Origin: Nocardioides ungokensis | GTDB lineage: Bacteria; Actinomycetota; Actinomycetes; Propionibacteriales; Nocardioidaceae | NCBI RefSeq assembly: GCF_013466985.1 | Contig: NZ_CP059164.1 | Coordinates: 4,287,001 to 4,351,000 of the forward strand | Length of the DNA stretch: 64,000 bases | Direction of reading: 5' to 3' | Shown: one piece after another, positions 46,639 to 54,987 of the stretch | How the letters are laid out: each line of letters opens with the position of its first letter | Position numbering within the stretch: position 1 is the stretch's first letter | Made by a program: the position numbers and the translations under genes | The notes under the pieces: generated by a model | What the model saw: the letters and a program-made list of their open reading frames with translations, nothing else | Told to the model about the DNA's origin: nothing | The model's database searches: none

Positions 46639-49600
46639 ATGCAGATCTTCGCCATCGTTGTCTCGCTCGCGATCGCCGCCGTCGGCATCGCCCTCTTCGT
46701 GAGGGCCATCCGTCAGATCATCGCGGTGATGAAGGTCGGGCAGCCGGCCGCGCGCAGCGACAACCCGGGCCGGCGTACCGCGACGATGCTCAAGGAGTCA
46801 CTCGGCCACACCCGGATGCTGCAGTGGCACTGGGTCGGCGCGGGGCACTGGTTCATCTTCGTCGGCTTCGGGCTGCTGTTCTTCACGCTGGTGACGGCGT
46901 TCGGCCAGCTCTTCAGCCCCACCTTCGCGCTGCCGCTGATCGGCCACTTCTTCCTGTGGGAGTGGCTGACCGAGTTCGTCACGTTCGTGATGCTGGTGGC
47001 CATCATCGCGTTCATCGGCTACCGCGTGAGCCGGCCGGGCGAGCGGGTCCGGGGCCCGCGGGGGCGGTTCTTCGGCTCCACGATGTGGCAGGCCTACTTC
47101 GTCGAGGCCGTGATCCTCGGCGTCGGGCTGTGCATCGTCACGCTGCGCGGCCTGGAGTACGCCCTCGAGGACGGTTCGACCGCCTTCCACTACCCGCTGA
47201 CCTTCTGGCTCGGCGAGGCGTTCTCGGGAATGTCGGACTCCTCGCTGAAGAACTCCGTCTACTTCGTCTCCATGCTGAAGATCCTGATCTCGTTCATCTG
47301 GATGATCACCATCTCGGTCAACCTGACCATGGGCGTGGCCTGGCACCGGTTCCTCGCCTTCTTCAACATCTGGTTCAAGCGCGAGTCGTCGGGCCGTACC
47401 GCGCTGGGTGCCGTCAAGCCGCTGACCTCCGACGGCAAGGCGATCACCCTCGACGACATCGACGACCTCGACGAGGACTCGGTGCTCGGCGTCGGCGCGG
47501 TCGAGGACTTCAGCTGGAAGGGCATCCTCGACTTCACCTCGTGCACCGAGTGCGGCCGCTGCCAGTCGCAGTGCCCCGCCTGGAACACCGACAAGCCGCT
47601 GTCCCCCAAGCTCCTCATCACCGCGCTGCGCGACCACGCGCACGCCAAGGCGCCGTACCTCCAGGCGGCCGAGGGCGACCGCGCCGCGCTGCTGGAGGGC
47701 AACGACACCCTGACCCGGGAGGTCGAGCGCCCGCTGGTCGGCGAGACCGGGGACGACTGGTTCTACATGCCGGAGAACGGCGCCGCGGTCATCGACCCCG
47801 ACGTCCTCTGGTCGTGCACCTCCTGCGGCGCCTGCGTCCAGCAGTGCCCCGTGGACATCGAGCACGTCGACCACATCGTCGACATGCGCCGCTACGCGAT
47901 CCTCGTGGAGTCGAACTTCCCGGCCGAGCTCAACGGGCTCTTCAAGGGCCTGGAGAACAAGGGCAACCCGTGGAACATGTCGCCCAACGCGCGCATGGAC
48001 TGGGCCAAGGGACTCGACTTCGAGGTCAAGGTCGTCGGCGAGACCATCGAGTCGCTCGACGAGGTCGAGTGGCTGTTCTGGGTCGGTTGCGCGGGTGCCT
48101 ACGAGGACCGCGCCAAGAAGACGACCCGGGCCGTGGCCGAGCTGCTCGACATGGCCGGCGTCAGCTTCGGCGTGCTGGGCAACGGCGAGACCTGCACCGG
48201 TGACCCGGCGCGGCGCGCGGGCAACGAGTTCGTGTTCCAGGGCCTGGCCCAGCAGAACGTCGAGACCCTGAAGGAGGCGAAGGTCAAGAAGGTCGTCTCG
48301 ACCTGCGCCCACTGCTTCAACACCCTCAAGAACGAGTACAAGGACTTCGGCATCGAGCTCGAGGTCGTCCACCACACCCAGCTCCTCAACCGCCTGGTGC
48401 GCGAGGGCAGGCTCACCCCGGTCAAGGACGGCGCCGGCGCCGCGAAGCGCTCGATCACCTACCACGACCCCTGCTACATCGGCCGCCACAACGGCGTCTA
48501 CTCACCTCCGCGCGAGCTGCTGCAGGTGCTTCCCGGGGCGGACTTCGTGGAGATGGAGCGCAACTCCGAGCGCTCGTTCTGCTGCGGCGCCGGTGGCGCG
48601 CGTATGTGGATGGAGGAGAACCTCGGCGAGCGGATCAACGTCAACCGCACCCAGGAGGCGGTCGGCACCGGAGCGGACCAGATCGCCGTTGGCTGCCCGT
48701 TCTGCCGGGTGATGCTCTCCGACGGGCTCACGGCCCAGCAGGCCAAGGGTGAGGCTCGCGAGGAGGTCGAGGTCCTCGACGTCGCACAGATGCTGCTGGC
48801 GTCGGTGAAGGGCGAGAGCGCGACCAAGCTGCAGCCGGGAGCCGGCGCGGCCGCCGCGGCTGCCGCTCCTGCCGAGGCCGCTCCGGCCCGGGCCGAGGAC
48901 GAGGCCACCAAGGCCGAGCCCGAGGACGGCGACCGGACGCAGACCGAGGAAACCGTCACCGCGACCGAGGACGCCGGCTCGGCCGCCAAGGCCTCCGGGG
49001 GCTCCTCGCTCTTCGACGAGCCCGAGGCCCAGGAGCCGGCCGCGACGGCGGACGCCGACGCGTCCGTGCAGCAGGAGGCGAAGGCCGCGGAGCAGTCCGG
49101 TGGTTCGTTGTTCGACCTCGGTGGGGACGAGCCCGAGGCGCCCGCGGCGAAGGCCGAGCCCGCTGAGCCCGAAGCCGAGACGGCGTCGGAGCCGGCCGAG
49201 ACCAAGGCAGAGCCCGACCTGGGGACGGGCGGGTCGCTCTTCGACCTCGGTGGCGACGAGCCCGAGAAGCCCGCGGTGAAGGCCGAGCCGGCCGCCGAGG
49301 CCGAGCCCTCGAAGCCGGAGACCGCGAAGGCGGCTGCGAAGACGGGGCCTGCGAAGACGGAGCCTGCCGGGGCGGCCGCCCCCGCCGAGGAGATCCCCTC
49401 CTCCGGCTCGCTCTTCGACATCGCCGCCCCGGAGCCCGAGGCGAAGGCCGAGCCCGCGAAGCAGGAAGCGGCCCCCGCCGCCGAGCCCGAGCCCGTGGCG
49501 GAGACCGAGCCGGAGACCGCGGAGAAGGCGGAGGCACCCGCCGCCGCGAACGCCCCGGCGTCGGAGATCCCGTCCAACGGCTCGCTCTTCGACATCGCCG

Positions 49601-50175
49601 CCCCGGAGCCCGAGGCGAAGGCCGAGCCGACGAAGCAGGAAGCGGCCCCGGCCGCCGAGCCCGAGCCCGAGGCGCAGCCCGAGCCCGAGGCCGAGCCGGT
49701 CGCGGCTGACCCGAAGCCGGCTGCCAAGGCCGCCGCGCCGGCGCAGGAGATCCCCGAGAGCGGTTCCCTCTTCGACATCGAGGCCCCCGCGGCACCGGAG
49801 CCGGCCGCCCCCGCGGCGCCCGAGGCGAAGCGGGAGCCCGAGGCGAAGTCGGAGCCCGAGTCTGAGTCTGAGTCGGAGTCTGAGTCGGAGTCGGAGTCGG
49901 CGGACGAGGCCACGGACCAGGAGTCGTCGACCGACGGCCTGAGCGGGGGTGCGGCGGTCAGCGCCGCCGCCACCGCCGCGGCCGGCTCGGCATCCGACGA
50001 GCCGGCGACCTCCGAGCCGGAGGCCGCCGCCACCCCCGAGCCCGCCGTGGACGAGGCCGACACCCCGGAGGAGCCCGCTCAGCAGAAGGAGCAGGCTCCC
50101 TCCAGCAACGGAGCGGCCCACCAGCCGAAGACCGACGTCGACATCAACGAGTCGGGCTCGCTCTTCGACCTCTGA
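46639..50175 (+). CDS. etfD: Membrane iron-sulfur oxidoreductase, EtfD-like (Rv0338c type), with long repetitive C-terminal tail
   Basis: 1178 residues. Five or six membrane helices (about 1-235) resemble the NarI-like heme-b domain. Two [4Fe-4S] motifs follow (CTECGRCQSQCP near 305 and CTSCGACVQQCP near 396), then two CCG domains (STCAHCFNTL; HDPCYIGRHN; RSFCCGAGGARMW; VGCPFCRVML). By analogy to mycobacterial EtfD it passes electrons from electron-transfer flavoprotein, reduced by acyl-CoA dehydrogenases, to the quinone pool. From about residue 735 the protein becomes a low-complexity Ala/Glu/Pro/Lys tail of about 440 residues with seven SLFD motifs, the last ending the protein. The tail makes it longer than the usual family member (about 750-880). 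The promoter region holds a TetR-type palindrome. Confidence 0.88.
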   Translation: MQIFAIVVSLAIAAVGIALFVRAIRQIIAVMKVGQPAARSDNPGRRTATMLKESLGHTRMLQWHWVGAGHWFIFVGFGLLFFTLVTAFGQLFSPTFALPLIGHFFLWEWLTEFVTFVMLVAIIAFIGYRVSRPGERVRGPRGRFFGSTMWQAYFVEAVILGVGLCIVTLRGLEYALEDGSTAFHYPLTFWLGEAFSGMSDSSLKNSVYFVSMLKILISFIWMITISVNLTMGVAWHRFLAFFNIWFKRESSGRTALGAVKPLTSDGKAITLDDIDDLDEDSVLGVGAVEDFSWKGILDFTSCTECGRCQSQCPAWNTDKPLSPKLLITALRDHAHAKAPYLQAAEGDRAALLEGNDTLTREVERPLVGETGDDWFYMPENGAAVIDPDVLWSCTSCGACVQQCPVDIEHVDHIVDMRRYAILVESNFPAELNGLFKGLENKGNPWNMSPNARMDWAKGLDFEVKVVGETIESLDEVEWLFWVGCAGAYEDRAKKTTRAVAELLDMAGVSFGVLGNGETCTGDPARRAGNEFVFQGLAQQNVETLKEAKVKKVVSTCAHCFNTLKNEYKDFGIELEVVHHTQLLNRLVREGRLTPVKDGAGAAKRSITYHDPCYIGRHNGVYSPPRELLQVLPGADFVEMERNSERSFCCGAGGARMWMEENLGERINVNRTQEAVGTGADQIAVGCPFCRVMLSDGLTAQQAKGEAREEVEVLDVAQMLLASVKGESATKLQPGAGAAAAAAAPAEAAPARAEDEATKAEPEDGDRTQTEETVTATEDAGSAAKASGGSSLFDEPEAQEPAATADADASVQQEAKAAEQSGGSLFDLGGDEPEAPAAKAEPAEPEAETASEPAETKAEPDLGTGGSLFDLGGDEPEKPAVKAEPAAEAEPSKPETAKAAAKTGPAKTEPAGAAAPAEEIPSSGSLFDIAAPEPEAKAEPAKQEAAPAAEPEPVAETEPETAEKAEAPAAANAPASEIPSNGSLFDIAAPEPEAKAEPTKQEAAPAAEPEPEAQPEPEAEPVAADPKPAAKAAAPAQEIPESGSLFDIEAPAAPEPAAPAAPEAKREPEAKSEPESESESESESESESADEATDQESSTDGLSGGAAVSAAATAAAGSASDEPATSEPEAAATPEPAVDEADTPEEPAQQKEQAPSSNGAAHQPKTDVDINESGSLFDL
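49006..50172 (+). repeat. Seven SLFD motif repeats and a Glu-Ser microsatellite in the EtfD tail
   Basis: SLFD begins at residues 790, 823, 866, 924, 982, 1043 and 1174, each after Gly or Ser and mostly followed by Leu or Ile. Copies at 924 and 982 sit in a 58-residue repeat (GSLFDIAAPEPEAKAEP and so on). Between the sixth and seventh copies, 49858-49899 is a six-base tandem repeat (GAGTCT/GAGTCG, seven copies) coding for Glu-Ser pairs, a likely site of length variation. Confidence 0.85.
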
Positions 50176-50189
50176 CCCGCAGGGTCCCG

Positions 50190-50238
50190 CGATGGCGGTG
50201 ATCCCCAGTCACCTGGTGACCGGGGATCACCGCCATCG
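50190..50238. terminator. Long near-perfect palindrome after etfD
   Basis: CGATGGCGGTGATCCCC (50190-50206) is the exact reverse complement of 50222-50238. The 15-base centre (AGTCACCTGGTGACC) is itself largely palindromic. It starts 15 bases after the etfD stop, so it is a likely terminator, but its size also fits a dispersed palindromic intergenic repeat. Confidence 0.65.
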
Positions 50239-50413
50239 TTCTGCTCCGGGTCCCTTCACGGCCGGCCAGCACGACCCGGCACCGCCTCCTGCTGCGGAGC
50301 GAGGGAAAGTTCGCCCGAATCCTGCTCCGGCCACGCTCAGCCGACGCGCGCGAGCGGCCAACTGCCCTCGGTTCGGGCACCCGCCGGCACTGTCGCGGAC
50401 AGGCCGCGCTCCG

Positions 50414-50713
50414 TCAGTGAGCGTCCATGTGGGCAGGCTCGTCCTCGTGCTCGACCTCGTCCGGGACGACGACCGGGCGGAGCTTGGCCCAGGCGATGAA
50501 GATCGCGCCCGCCACGAGGAGGGCGATGCCCGCCCAGAGGTTGGCGTTCACGCCCCCGGTCTTGTCTTCCTGGGGGTCTGCGAAGACGCCGAGCAGCGTC
50601 AGGATGACGCCGTAGATCCCGAGCAGCCCGCCGATGATGTTGCGGATGTCGAAGATGCCGGCGGTGTGCCCGCTCTTGGTGTGCCCGCCGTTGGTGTTCG
50701 TGGTGGTCGACAT
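50414..50713 (-). CDS. Small two-helix membrane protein paired with the symporter
   Basis: 99 residues. A polar N-terminus (STTTNTNGGHTKSGHTAG) leads to IFDIRNIIGGLLGIYGVILTLLGVF, a first helix, then a second helix ANLWAGIALLVAGAIFIAWA and an acidic, His-rich tail. It starts 10 bases after the symporter stop on the same strand, so it is co-transcribed and may be a small accessory subunit. AGGAG lies before the ATG. Function is unknown. Confidence 0.8.
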   Translation of the reverse strand: MSTTTNTNGGHTKSGHTAGIFDIRNIIGGLLGIYGVILTLLGVFADPQEDKTGGVNANLWAGIALLVAGAIFIAWAKLRPVVVPDEVEHEDEPAHMDAH

Positions 50714-50723
50714 GTCGTGCTCC

Positions 50724-52472
50724 TCAGAAGGCTGCGTTCAGGGCGATGACCATGACCAGGGCCACTCCGGCCAGGGGCAGGGTCCGGCGGTACCACGGGT
50801 ACGACGCCTCGTGGGCGTCCACCAGGTCCTCCCGGGGGGTCTCGGAGTAGACGAGGCCCTTGAGCTCCGCCGCGGGCTTCGGCTTGGTCACCAGCGACAC
50901 GACGACGCTCAGCACGAGGTCGACGACGAAGGCGGTGGAGGCGGCCAGGAACGCCGCCCCCTGCCCGCCGACGGGGATCGTGCCGGTGCTCAGCGAGCCG
51001 AACGCGTCCTGGCTCAGGAACGCCACGGCCACCGCCGAGAGCGTGCCGGACACCAGGCCCACCCAACCGGCCGTCGCGCTCATCCGCTTCCAGAACATGC
51101 CGAGGATGAACGTCGCGAACAGCGGCGCGTTGAAGAACCCGAAGAGCGTCTGCAGGTAGGTCATGATGTTGCTGAAGTTGGCGGCCAGCCCCGCGGTGAA
51201 GATCGCGATCACGGTGGCGCCGACGGTCGCGATCCGGCCCACCCGCAGGTAGTAGGCGTCGTCGCGGCCCTTGACCAGGTAGTCGCCCACCAGGTCATAG
51301 CTCAGGACGGTGTTGAACGCCGAGATGTTGGCCGCCATGCCCGCCATGAACGCCGCGAGCAGGCCCGCGATCGCGAGCCCCAGCAAGCCGTTGGGCAGCA
51401 GGTCGCGCATCAGCAGGAGCAGCGAGTCGTTGTAGGTGACCCCGCTTCCCGACGATCCGCCCGGGACGGTGCCGCCCGCCTTGACCTTGGCGATCTCGGT
51501 GACCAGCACCGCGGCCAGCATGCCGGGCAGGATGGTGATGAACGGGATGAACATCTTCGGGAAGGCGCCGATGATCGGGGTCTTGCGGGCCGAGGAGATC
51601 GAGTCCGAGGCCATCGCCCGCTGGACCTCGACGAAGTTCGTGGTCCAGTAGCCGAAGGAGAGCACGAAGCCGAGGCCGAAGACGATGCCGACGACCGACA
51701 GCACCGAGGAGTCGATCCCCGACAGGGCCTGACCGGGCCAGGAGTTGAGCTGCTCGGCGGCCGGGGCGGCGCCGCCCTTACCGGCCGCGGCGGTCAGCTG
51801 GTCCTTGAGGCCGTTCCAGCCGCCGACCTTGTGCAGGCCCAGGAGGGTGAGCGGCAGCAGCGCGGCCACGATGACGAAGAACTGCAGCACCTCGTTGTAG
51901 ATGGCCGCCTTCAGTCCGCCGAGGGTGATGTAGGAGAGCACCACCGCGGCCGCCACGATCAGCGCGACCCAGAGCGGCCAGCCGAGCATGGCGTGCACGA
52001 TGCTGCCGAGCAGGTAGAGGTTGATGCCGGCGATCAGCAGCTGGGCGATCGCGAAGGACAGCGAGTTGACCAGGTGGGCGCCCGGACCGAACCGGCGGAG
52101 CATGAACTCCGGCACGGAGCGAACCTTGGAGCCGTAGTAGAACGGCATCATCACGACGCCGAGGAAGAGCATCGCCGGGATCGCGCCGATCCAGAAGTAG
52201 TGGACCGTCGGGATGCCGAACTCCGCTCCCGAGGCCGACATGCCCATGATCTCCACCGCGCCGAGGTTGGCGGAGATGAAGGCGAGGCCGGTCACCCAGG
52301 CCGGCATCGAGCGGCCCGACAGGAAGAAGTCGAGCGAGCCGGAGACCTGTCGGCCGGCCATCAGGCCGATGCCGACGACGAAGCCGAAGTAGATGACGAG
52401 CATCAGGTAGTCGGCGGCGGTCGCGTTGATGAGGGTGTCGGTCGCCAGGACCGTGATTCCCGAGCCAGCCAT
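50724..52472 (-). CDS. Sodium/solute symporter (SSS family)
   Basis: 582 residues with about 13-14 membrane helices. The N-terminal region LDFFLSGRSMPAWVTGLAFISANLGAVEIMGM and the central GIVFGLGFVLSFGYWTTNFVEVQRAMAS match the SglT-like sugar/solute branch. The sodium-site region LLAAFMAGMAANISAFNTV is kept. ATG at 52472 is chosen because GGAAGG precedes it and the first helix follows closely; an in-frame start further upstream at 52520 is less likely. Substrate is unknown (sugar or inositol are guesses). Confidence 0.9.
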   Translation of the reverse strand: MAGSGITVLATDTLINATAADYLMLVIYFGFVVGIGLMAGRQVSGSLDFFLSGRSMPAWVTGLAFISANLGAVEIMGMSASGAEFGIPTVHYFWIGAIPAMLFLGVVMMPFYYGSKVRSVPEFMLRRFGPGAHLVNSLSFAIAQLLIAGINLYLLGSIVHAMLGWPLWVALIVAAAVVLSYITLGGLKAAIYNEVLQFFVIVAALLPLTLLGLHKVGGWNGLKDQLTAAAGKGGAAPAAEQLNSWPGQALSGIDSSVLSVVGIVFGLGFVLSFGYWTTNFVEVQRAMASDSISSARKTPIIGAFPKMFIPFITILPGMLAAVLVTEIAKVKAGGTVPGGSSGSGVTYNDSLLLLMRDLLPNGLLGLAIAGLLAAFMAGMAANISAFNTVLSYDLVGDYLVKGRDDAYYLRVGRIATVGATVIAIFTAGLAANFSNIMTYLQTLFGFFNAPLFATFILGMFWKRMSATAGWVGLVSGTLSAVAVAFLSQDAFGSLSTGTIPVGGQGAAFLAASTAFVVDLVLSVVVSLVTKPKPAAELKGLVYSETPREDLVDAHEASYPWYRRTLPLAGVALVMVIALNAAF

Positions 52473-52610
52473 GAGCTGCCCTTCCGTGTTCACGTGTTGC
52501 GGGGGACTGACGCGCCCCACGCCGGTGGCCCGAGAGAGGTGACCCGTCTCTCACCGGTACCCCGTATTTCCGGCCCTGACACCTCCCTCTTCCCGGGCCG
52601 TCACCCCCAA

Positions 52611-52661
52611 TGACGTCACGCGACACCACATTTGACGTCATGAATGCTTGACGTGACGTCA
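52611..52661. promoter_or_regulatory. Three TGACGTCA boxes at two-helical-turn spacing
   Basis: Perfect TGACGTCA palindromes lie at 52611-52618, 52633-52640 and 52654-52661, with centres 22 and 21 bases apart. They lie just upstream of the ribbon-helix-helix gene and divergent to the symporter. The array would let a dimeric regulator bind cooperatively on one DNA face. The adjacent ribbon-helix-helix protein is the natural candidate. Confidence 0.75.
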
Positions 52662-52683
52662 TCGTGGTGTCATCGTGGTGCGC

Positions 52684-53226
52684 ATGGACATCACGCCGTA
52701 CATCGACAGCCTGCGTCGGGACCTCGTCGCAGCCGCCGAGGCAGCCGGACCCGAGACCCGGGCCGCCGCCGAGCGCCTCACCTTCGCCCTCGACCCGGCC
52801 GCGCGCCTCGCGATGATGGAGGCCATCTCCCAGGCCGCCGCGGAGATCACCGCGGAGCTCCCGTCCGGCGGCGTCGACGTCCGGCTCGACGGGCGGGACC
52901 TCGACTTCGTCGTCCACACCCCGCCGCCCATCGGTCCCGACCAGCCGGCCGCACCGACGCCCAACGCCGAGGAGCCCGAGGAGGAGGGCGGGACCGCCCG
53001 GATCACCCTGCGGATGCCGGAGTCGGTCAAGGCCCGGGCCGAGGAGCTGGCGGCCCGCACGGGCCACTCGCTCAACACCTGGCTGGTCAACGTCGTGCGT
53101 GCAGCCACCCGTGACGGCGCGGTCAACGTCGACATCGACCTCTCCAGCATCCCGTTCCTCGGCAACGACCCGTTCGGCGGGCAGGGCCCCGGACGCGGGC
53201 ACCGCCGGATGACCGGCTGGATCTGA
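52684..53226 (+). CDS. Ribbon-helix-helix (HicB/Arc-like C-terminus) DNA-binding protein
   Basis: 180 residues from ATG 52684; GTGs at 52675 and 52678 are alternatives and no ribosome binding site decides. The N-terminal helical part (ITPYIDSLRRDLVAAAEAAG) is followed by a short beta region (VDVRLDGRDLDFVVHTPPP), a Pro/Glu linker, then a ribbon-helix-helix ARITLRMPESVKARAEELAARTG with SLNTWLVNVVRAA, and a Gly-rich basic tail. Homologues are often annotated as HicB-family antitoxins, but no HicA toxin is adjacent. The three TGACGTCA boxes suggest autoregulation. A weak hairpin (53278-53298) separates it from the DUF4097 gene. Confidence 0.82.
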   Translation: MDITPYIDSLRRDLVAAAEAAGPETRAAAERLTFALDPAARLAMMEAISQAAAEITAELPSGGVDVRLDGRDLDFVVHTPPPIGPDQPAAPTPNAEEPEEEGGTARITLRMPESVKARAEELAARTGHSLNTWLVNVVRAATRDGAVNVDIDLSSIPFLGNDPFGGQGPGRGHRRMTGWI

Positions 53227-53331
53227 GGACCAGCCGGACCGAGGGCCGGCACACCTAGTTCCCCCAACATCCCGACGGGACCAGCAACGGGCTGGTCCTG
53301 CGGACGAACACACCCAGAAGCAGGAGCTCAC

Positions 53332-54156
53332 ATGTCCGACTACCAGTTCGAGACCCTCCGCCCGGTCGACCTCCTCGTCGAGATCGGCAAGGGCAGCGTG
53401 ACGGTCCTCGCGACCGACACCACCGAGTCCACGGTCGAGGTGCGTGGACGCGACGCCGAGTCGGTGCGCGTCGACCACGCCGGCGACCGGATCAGCGTCG
53501 TGGCCCCCAAGCTGCGCTCGGGATTCCTGGCCGGCGACTCGCGCCTCGACGTCACCGTGACCGTCCCGACCGACAGCGGCCTGGCCGTTCGCACCGGCAG
53601 CGCCGACATCACCGTCGACGGCACGGTCGGGACCAGCCAGATCAGGAGCGGGTCCGGCGACGTGCAGGTCGAGGCCTTCGGCGGACCGGCCGTGGTCGAG
53701 ACCGGCTCGGGCGACATCCGGATCGACGACGCCCGCGCCGAGCTGCGCATCAAGAGCGGCTCGGGCAACGTCAACATCGGCGCGGCCGGCGCCACCGTGG
53801 CCGTGTCGACCGGGTCCGGAGACGTCGAGATCGGCACCAGCAGCGGCCCGACCGTCGTCAAGACCGGGTCCGGCGACCTGAAGGTCGTGGACGCCCTCTC
53901 CGACGTCTCGCTCACGACCGGCAGCGGCGACCTCGTCGTCCGCTCGGCCCAGCGCGGGCGCATCACCGCCAAGGGCGCGTCGGGGGACATCCGGCTCGGC
54001 ATCCCGGCCGGCGTCCCCGTCTGGACGGACATCTCGACGGTGTCCGGCGCCATCCACAGCAACCTCACCGGCGCCGGTCAGCCCCAGGCGGGTGCCGACC
54101 ACGTCGAGGTCCGGGCCAAGACGGTCAGCGGCGACGTCGTCCTGACCGAGGTCTGA
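53332..54156 (+). CDS. DUF4097-family beta-repeat protein
   Basis: 274 residues without signal peptide or membrane helix. Short beta-strand repeats built on T/S-GSGD (VRTGSADITVDG, IRSGSGDVQVEA, VETGSGDIRIDD, IKSGSGNVNIGA, VSTGSGDVEIGT, VKTGSGDLKVVD, LTTGSGDLVVRS) should form a right-handed beta-solenoid. CAGGAG lies at good spacing before the ATG. It pairs with the upstream ribbon-helix-helix gene, an arrangement common in actinobacteria. Function unknown; a cytoplasmic scaffold or adhesin-like surface is possible. Confidence 0.87.
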   Translation: MSDYQFETLRPVDLLVEIGKGSVTVLATDTTESTVEVRGRDAESVRVDHAGDRISVVAPKLRSGFLAGDSRLDVTVTVPTDSGLAVRTGSADITVDGTVGTSQIRSGSGDVQVEAFGGPAVVETGSGDIRIDDARAELRIKSGSGNVNIGAAGATVAVSTGSGDVEIGTSSGPTVVKTGSGDLKVVDALSDVSLTTGSGDLVVRSAQRGRITAKGASGDIRLGIPAGVPVWTDISTVSGAIHSNLTGAGQPQAGADHVEVRAKTVSGDVVLTEV

Positions 54157-54186
54157 CCAGCCACCACCCCACGGGAGGAGAGCACG

Positions 54187-54333
54187 ATGAACAACACCCT
54201 CAACCAGATGGTCGCCCGGCAGCAGATCGCCGAGCGGGTGGCCCGCGCCTCATCGCCCCGGGTCGACTCGACGACGTCGCGACACCGGGTCGCCCAGCGG
54301 CTCCGCCGGATCGCGGACCGCGTCGACAGCTAG
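54187..54333 (+). CDS. Small basic protein, 48 residues, unknown
   Basis: Reads MNNTLNQMVARQQIAERVAR, then a Ser/Thr-rich turn and a basic helix VAQRLRRIADRVDS. GGGAGGAGAG lies before the ATG, a strong ribosome binding site, 30 bases after the DUF4097 stop, so it is the third gene of that operon. Two amphipathic helices are likely. No known function. Confidence 0.7.
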   Translation: MNNTLNQMVARQQIAERVARASSPRVDSTTSRHRVAQRLRRIADRVDS

Positions 54334-54346
54334 GAGCCCGGGTCGT

Positions 54347-54922
54347 TCAGATGCGGGTGCGGTGGAAGTTGGCGTACGACCGGGACGGCGTCGGCCCGCG
54401 CTGCCCCTGGTAGCGCGAGCCGTAGCGCTCGGAGCCGTACGGGTGCTCCGACGGCGAGGAGAGCCGGAAGAAGCAGAACTGCCCGATCTTCATGCCCGGG
54501 TAGAGCTTGATCGGCAGGGTGGCCACGTTGGCAAGCTCGAGGGTCACGTGCCCGGAGAAGCCCGGGTCGACGAAGCCGGCCGTCGCGTGCGTGAGGAGAC
54601 CGAGACGGCCAAGCGAGGACTTCCCCTCCACCCGCGCCGCGATGTCGTCCGGCAGGGAGACCACCTCGAACGTCGAGCCGAGCACGAACTCCCCCGGGTG
54701 CAGGATGAACGCCTCGTCCCCCTCGGGCTCGACCTGGCGGGTCAGGTCCGACTGGTCCGCCGCGGGGTCGATGTGGGGGTAGCGGTGGTTCTCGAAGACC
54801 CGGAAGAACCGGTCGAGCCGCACGTCGATGGAGGACGGCTGCATCATGCCGGGGTCGAACGGGTCAAGCCGGACGCGCCCGGCGTCGATCTCGGCCATGA
54901 TGTCGCGGTCTGACAGCAGCAC
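54347..54922 (-). CDS. dcd: dCTP deaminase (dUMP-forming type likely)
   Basis: 191 residues, the usual length. Dcd deaminates dCTP; the actinobacterial enzyme is usually bifunctional and also releases diphosphate to give dUMP. The signature is ARVEGKSSLGRLGLLTHATAGFVDPGFSG, followed by the C-terminal ERYGSRYQGQRGPTPS. The GTG start has TAGGGT (54929-54934) 6 bases upstream, so the transcript is probably leaderless. Divergent from the SGNH hydrolase. Confidence 0.97.
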   Translation of the reverse strand: MLLSDRDIMAEIDAGRVRLDPFDPGMMQPSSIDVRLDRFFRVFENHRYPHIDPAADQSDLTRQVEPEGDEAFILHPGEFVLGSTFEVVSLPDDIAARVEGKSSLGRLGLLTHATAGFVDPGFSGHVTLELANVATLPIKLYPGMKIGQFCFFRLSSPSEHPYGSERYGSRYQGQRGPTPSRSYANFHRTRI

Positions 54923-54987
54923 GTGGGCACCCTACCGGCGCCGACCCCGCCACGGGCGACCGTCCGCCTCCCGGCGAAGATGTGCTC

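Noticed and set aside
48498..50121. Long minus-strand open frames opposite the etfD tail
   Set aside because: They mirror the low-complexity GC-rich repeat; the plus strand has the conserved domains, start and regulated promoter.
52631..52661. TGACGTCA repeats as a CRISPR or short tandem repeat
   Set aside because: Only three 8-base palindromes with unlike spacers in a promoter; an operator array fits better.
52684..53226. HicAB toxin-antitoxin system
   Set aside because: The C-terminus is HicB-like, but no HicA toxin gene is adjacent and the N-terminal part and partner genes do not fit.
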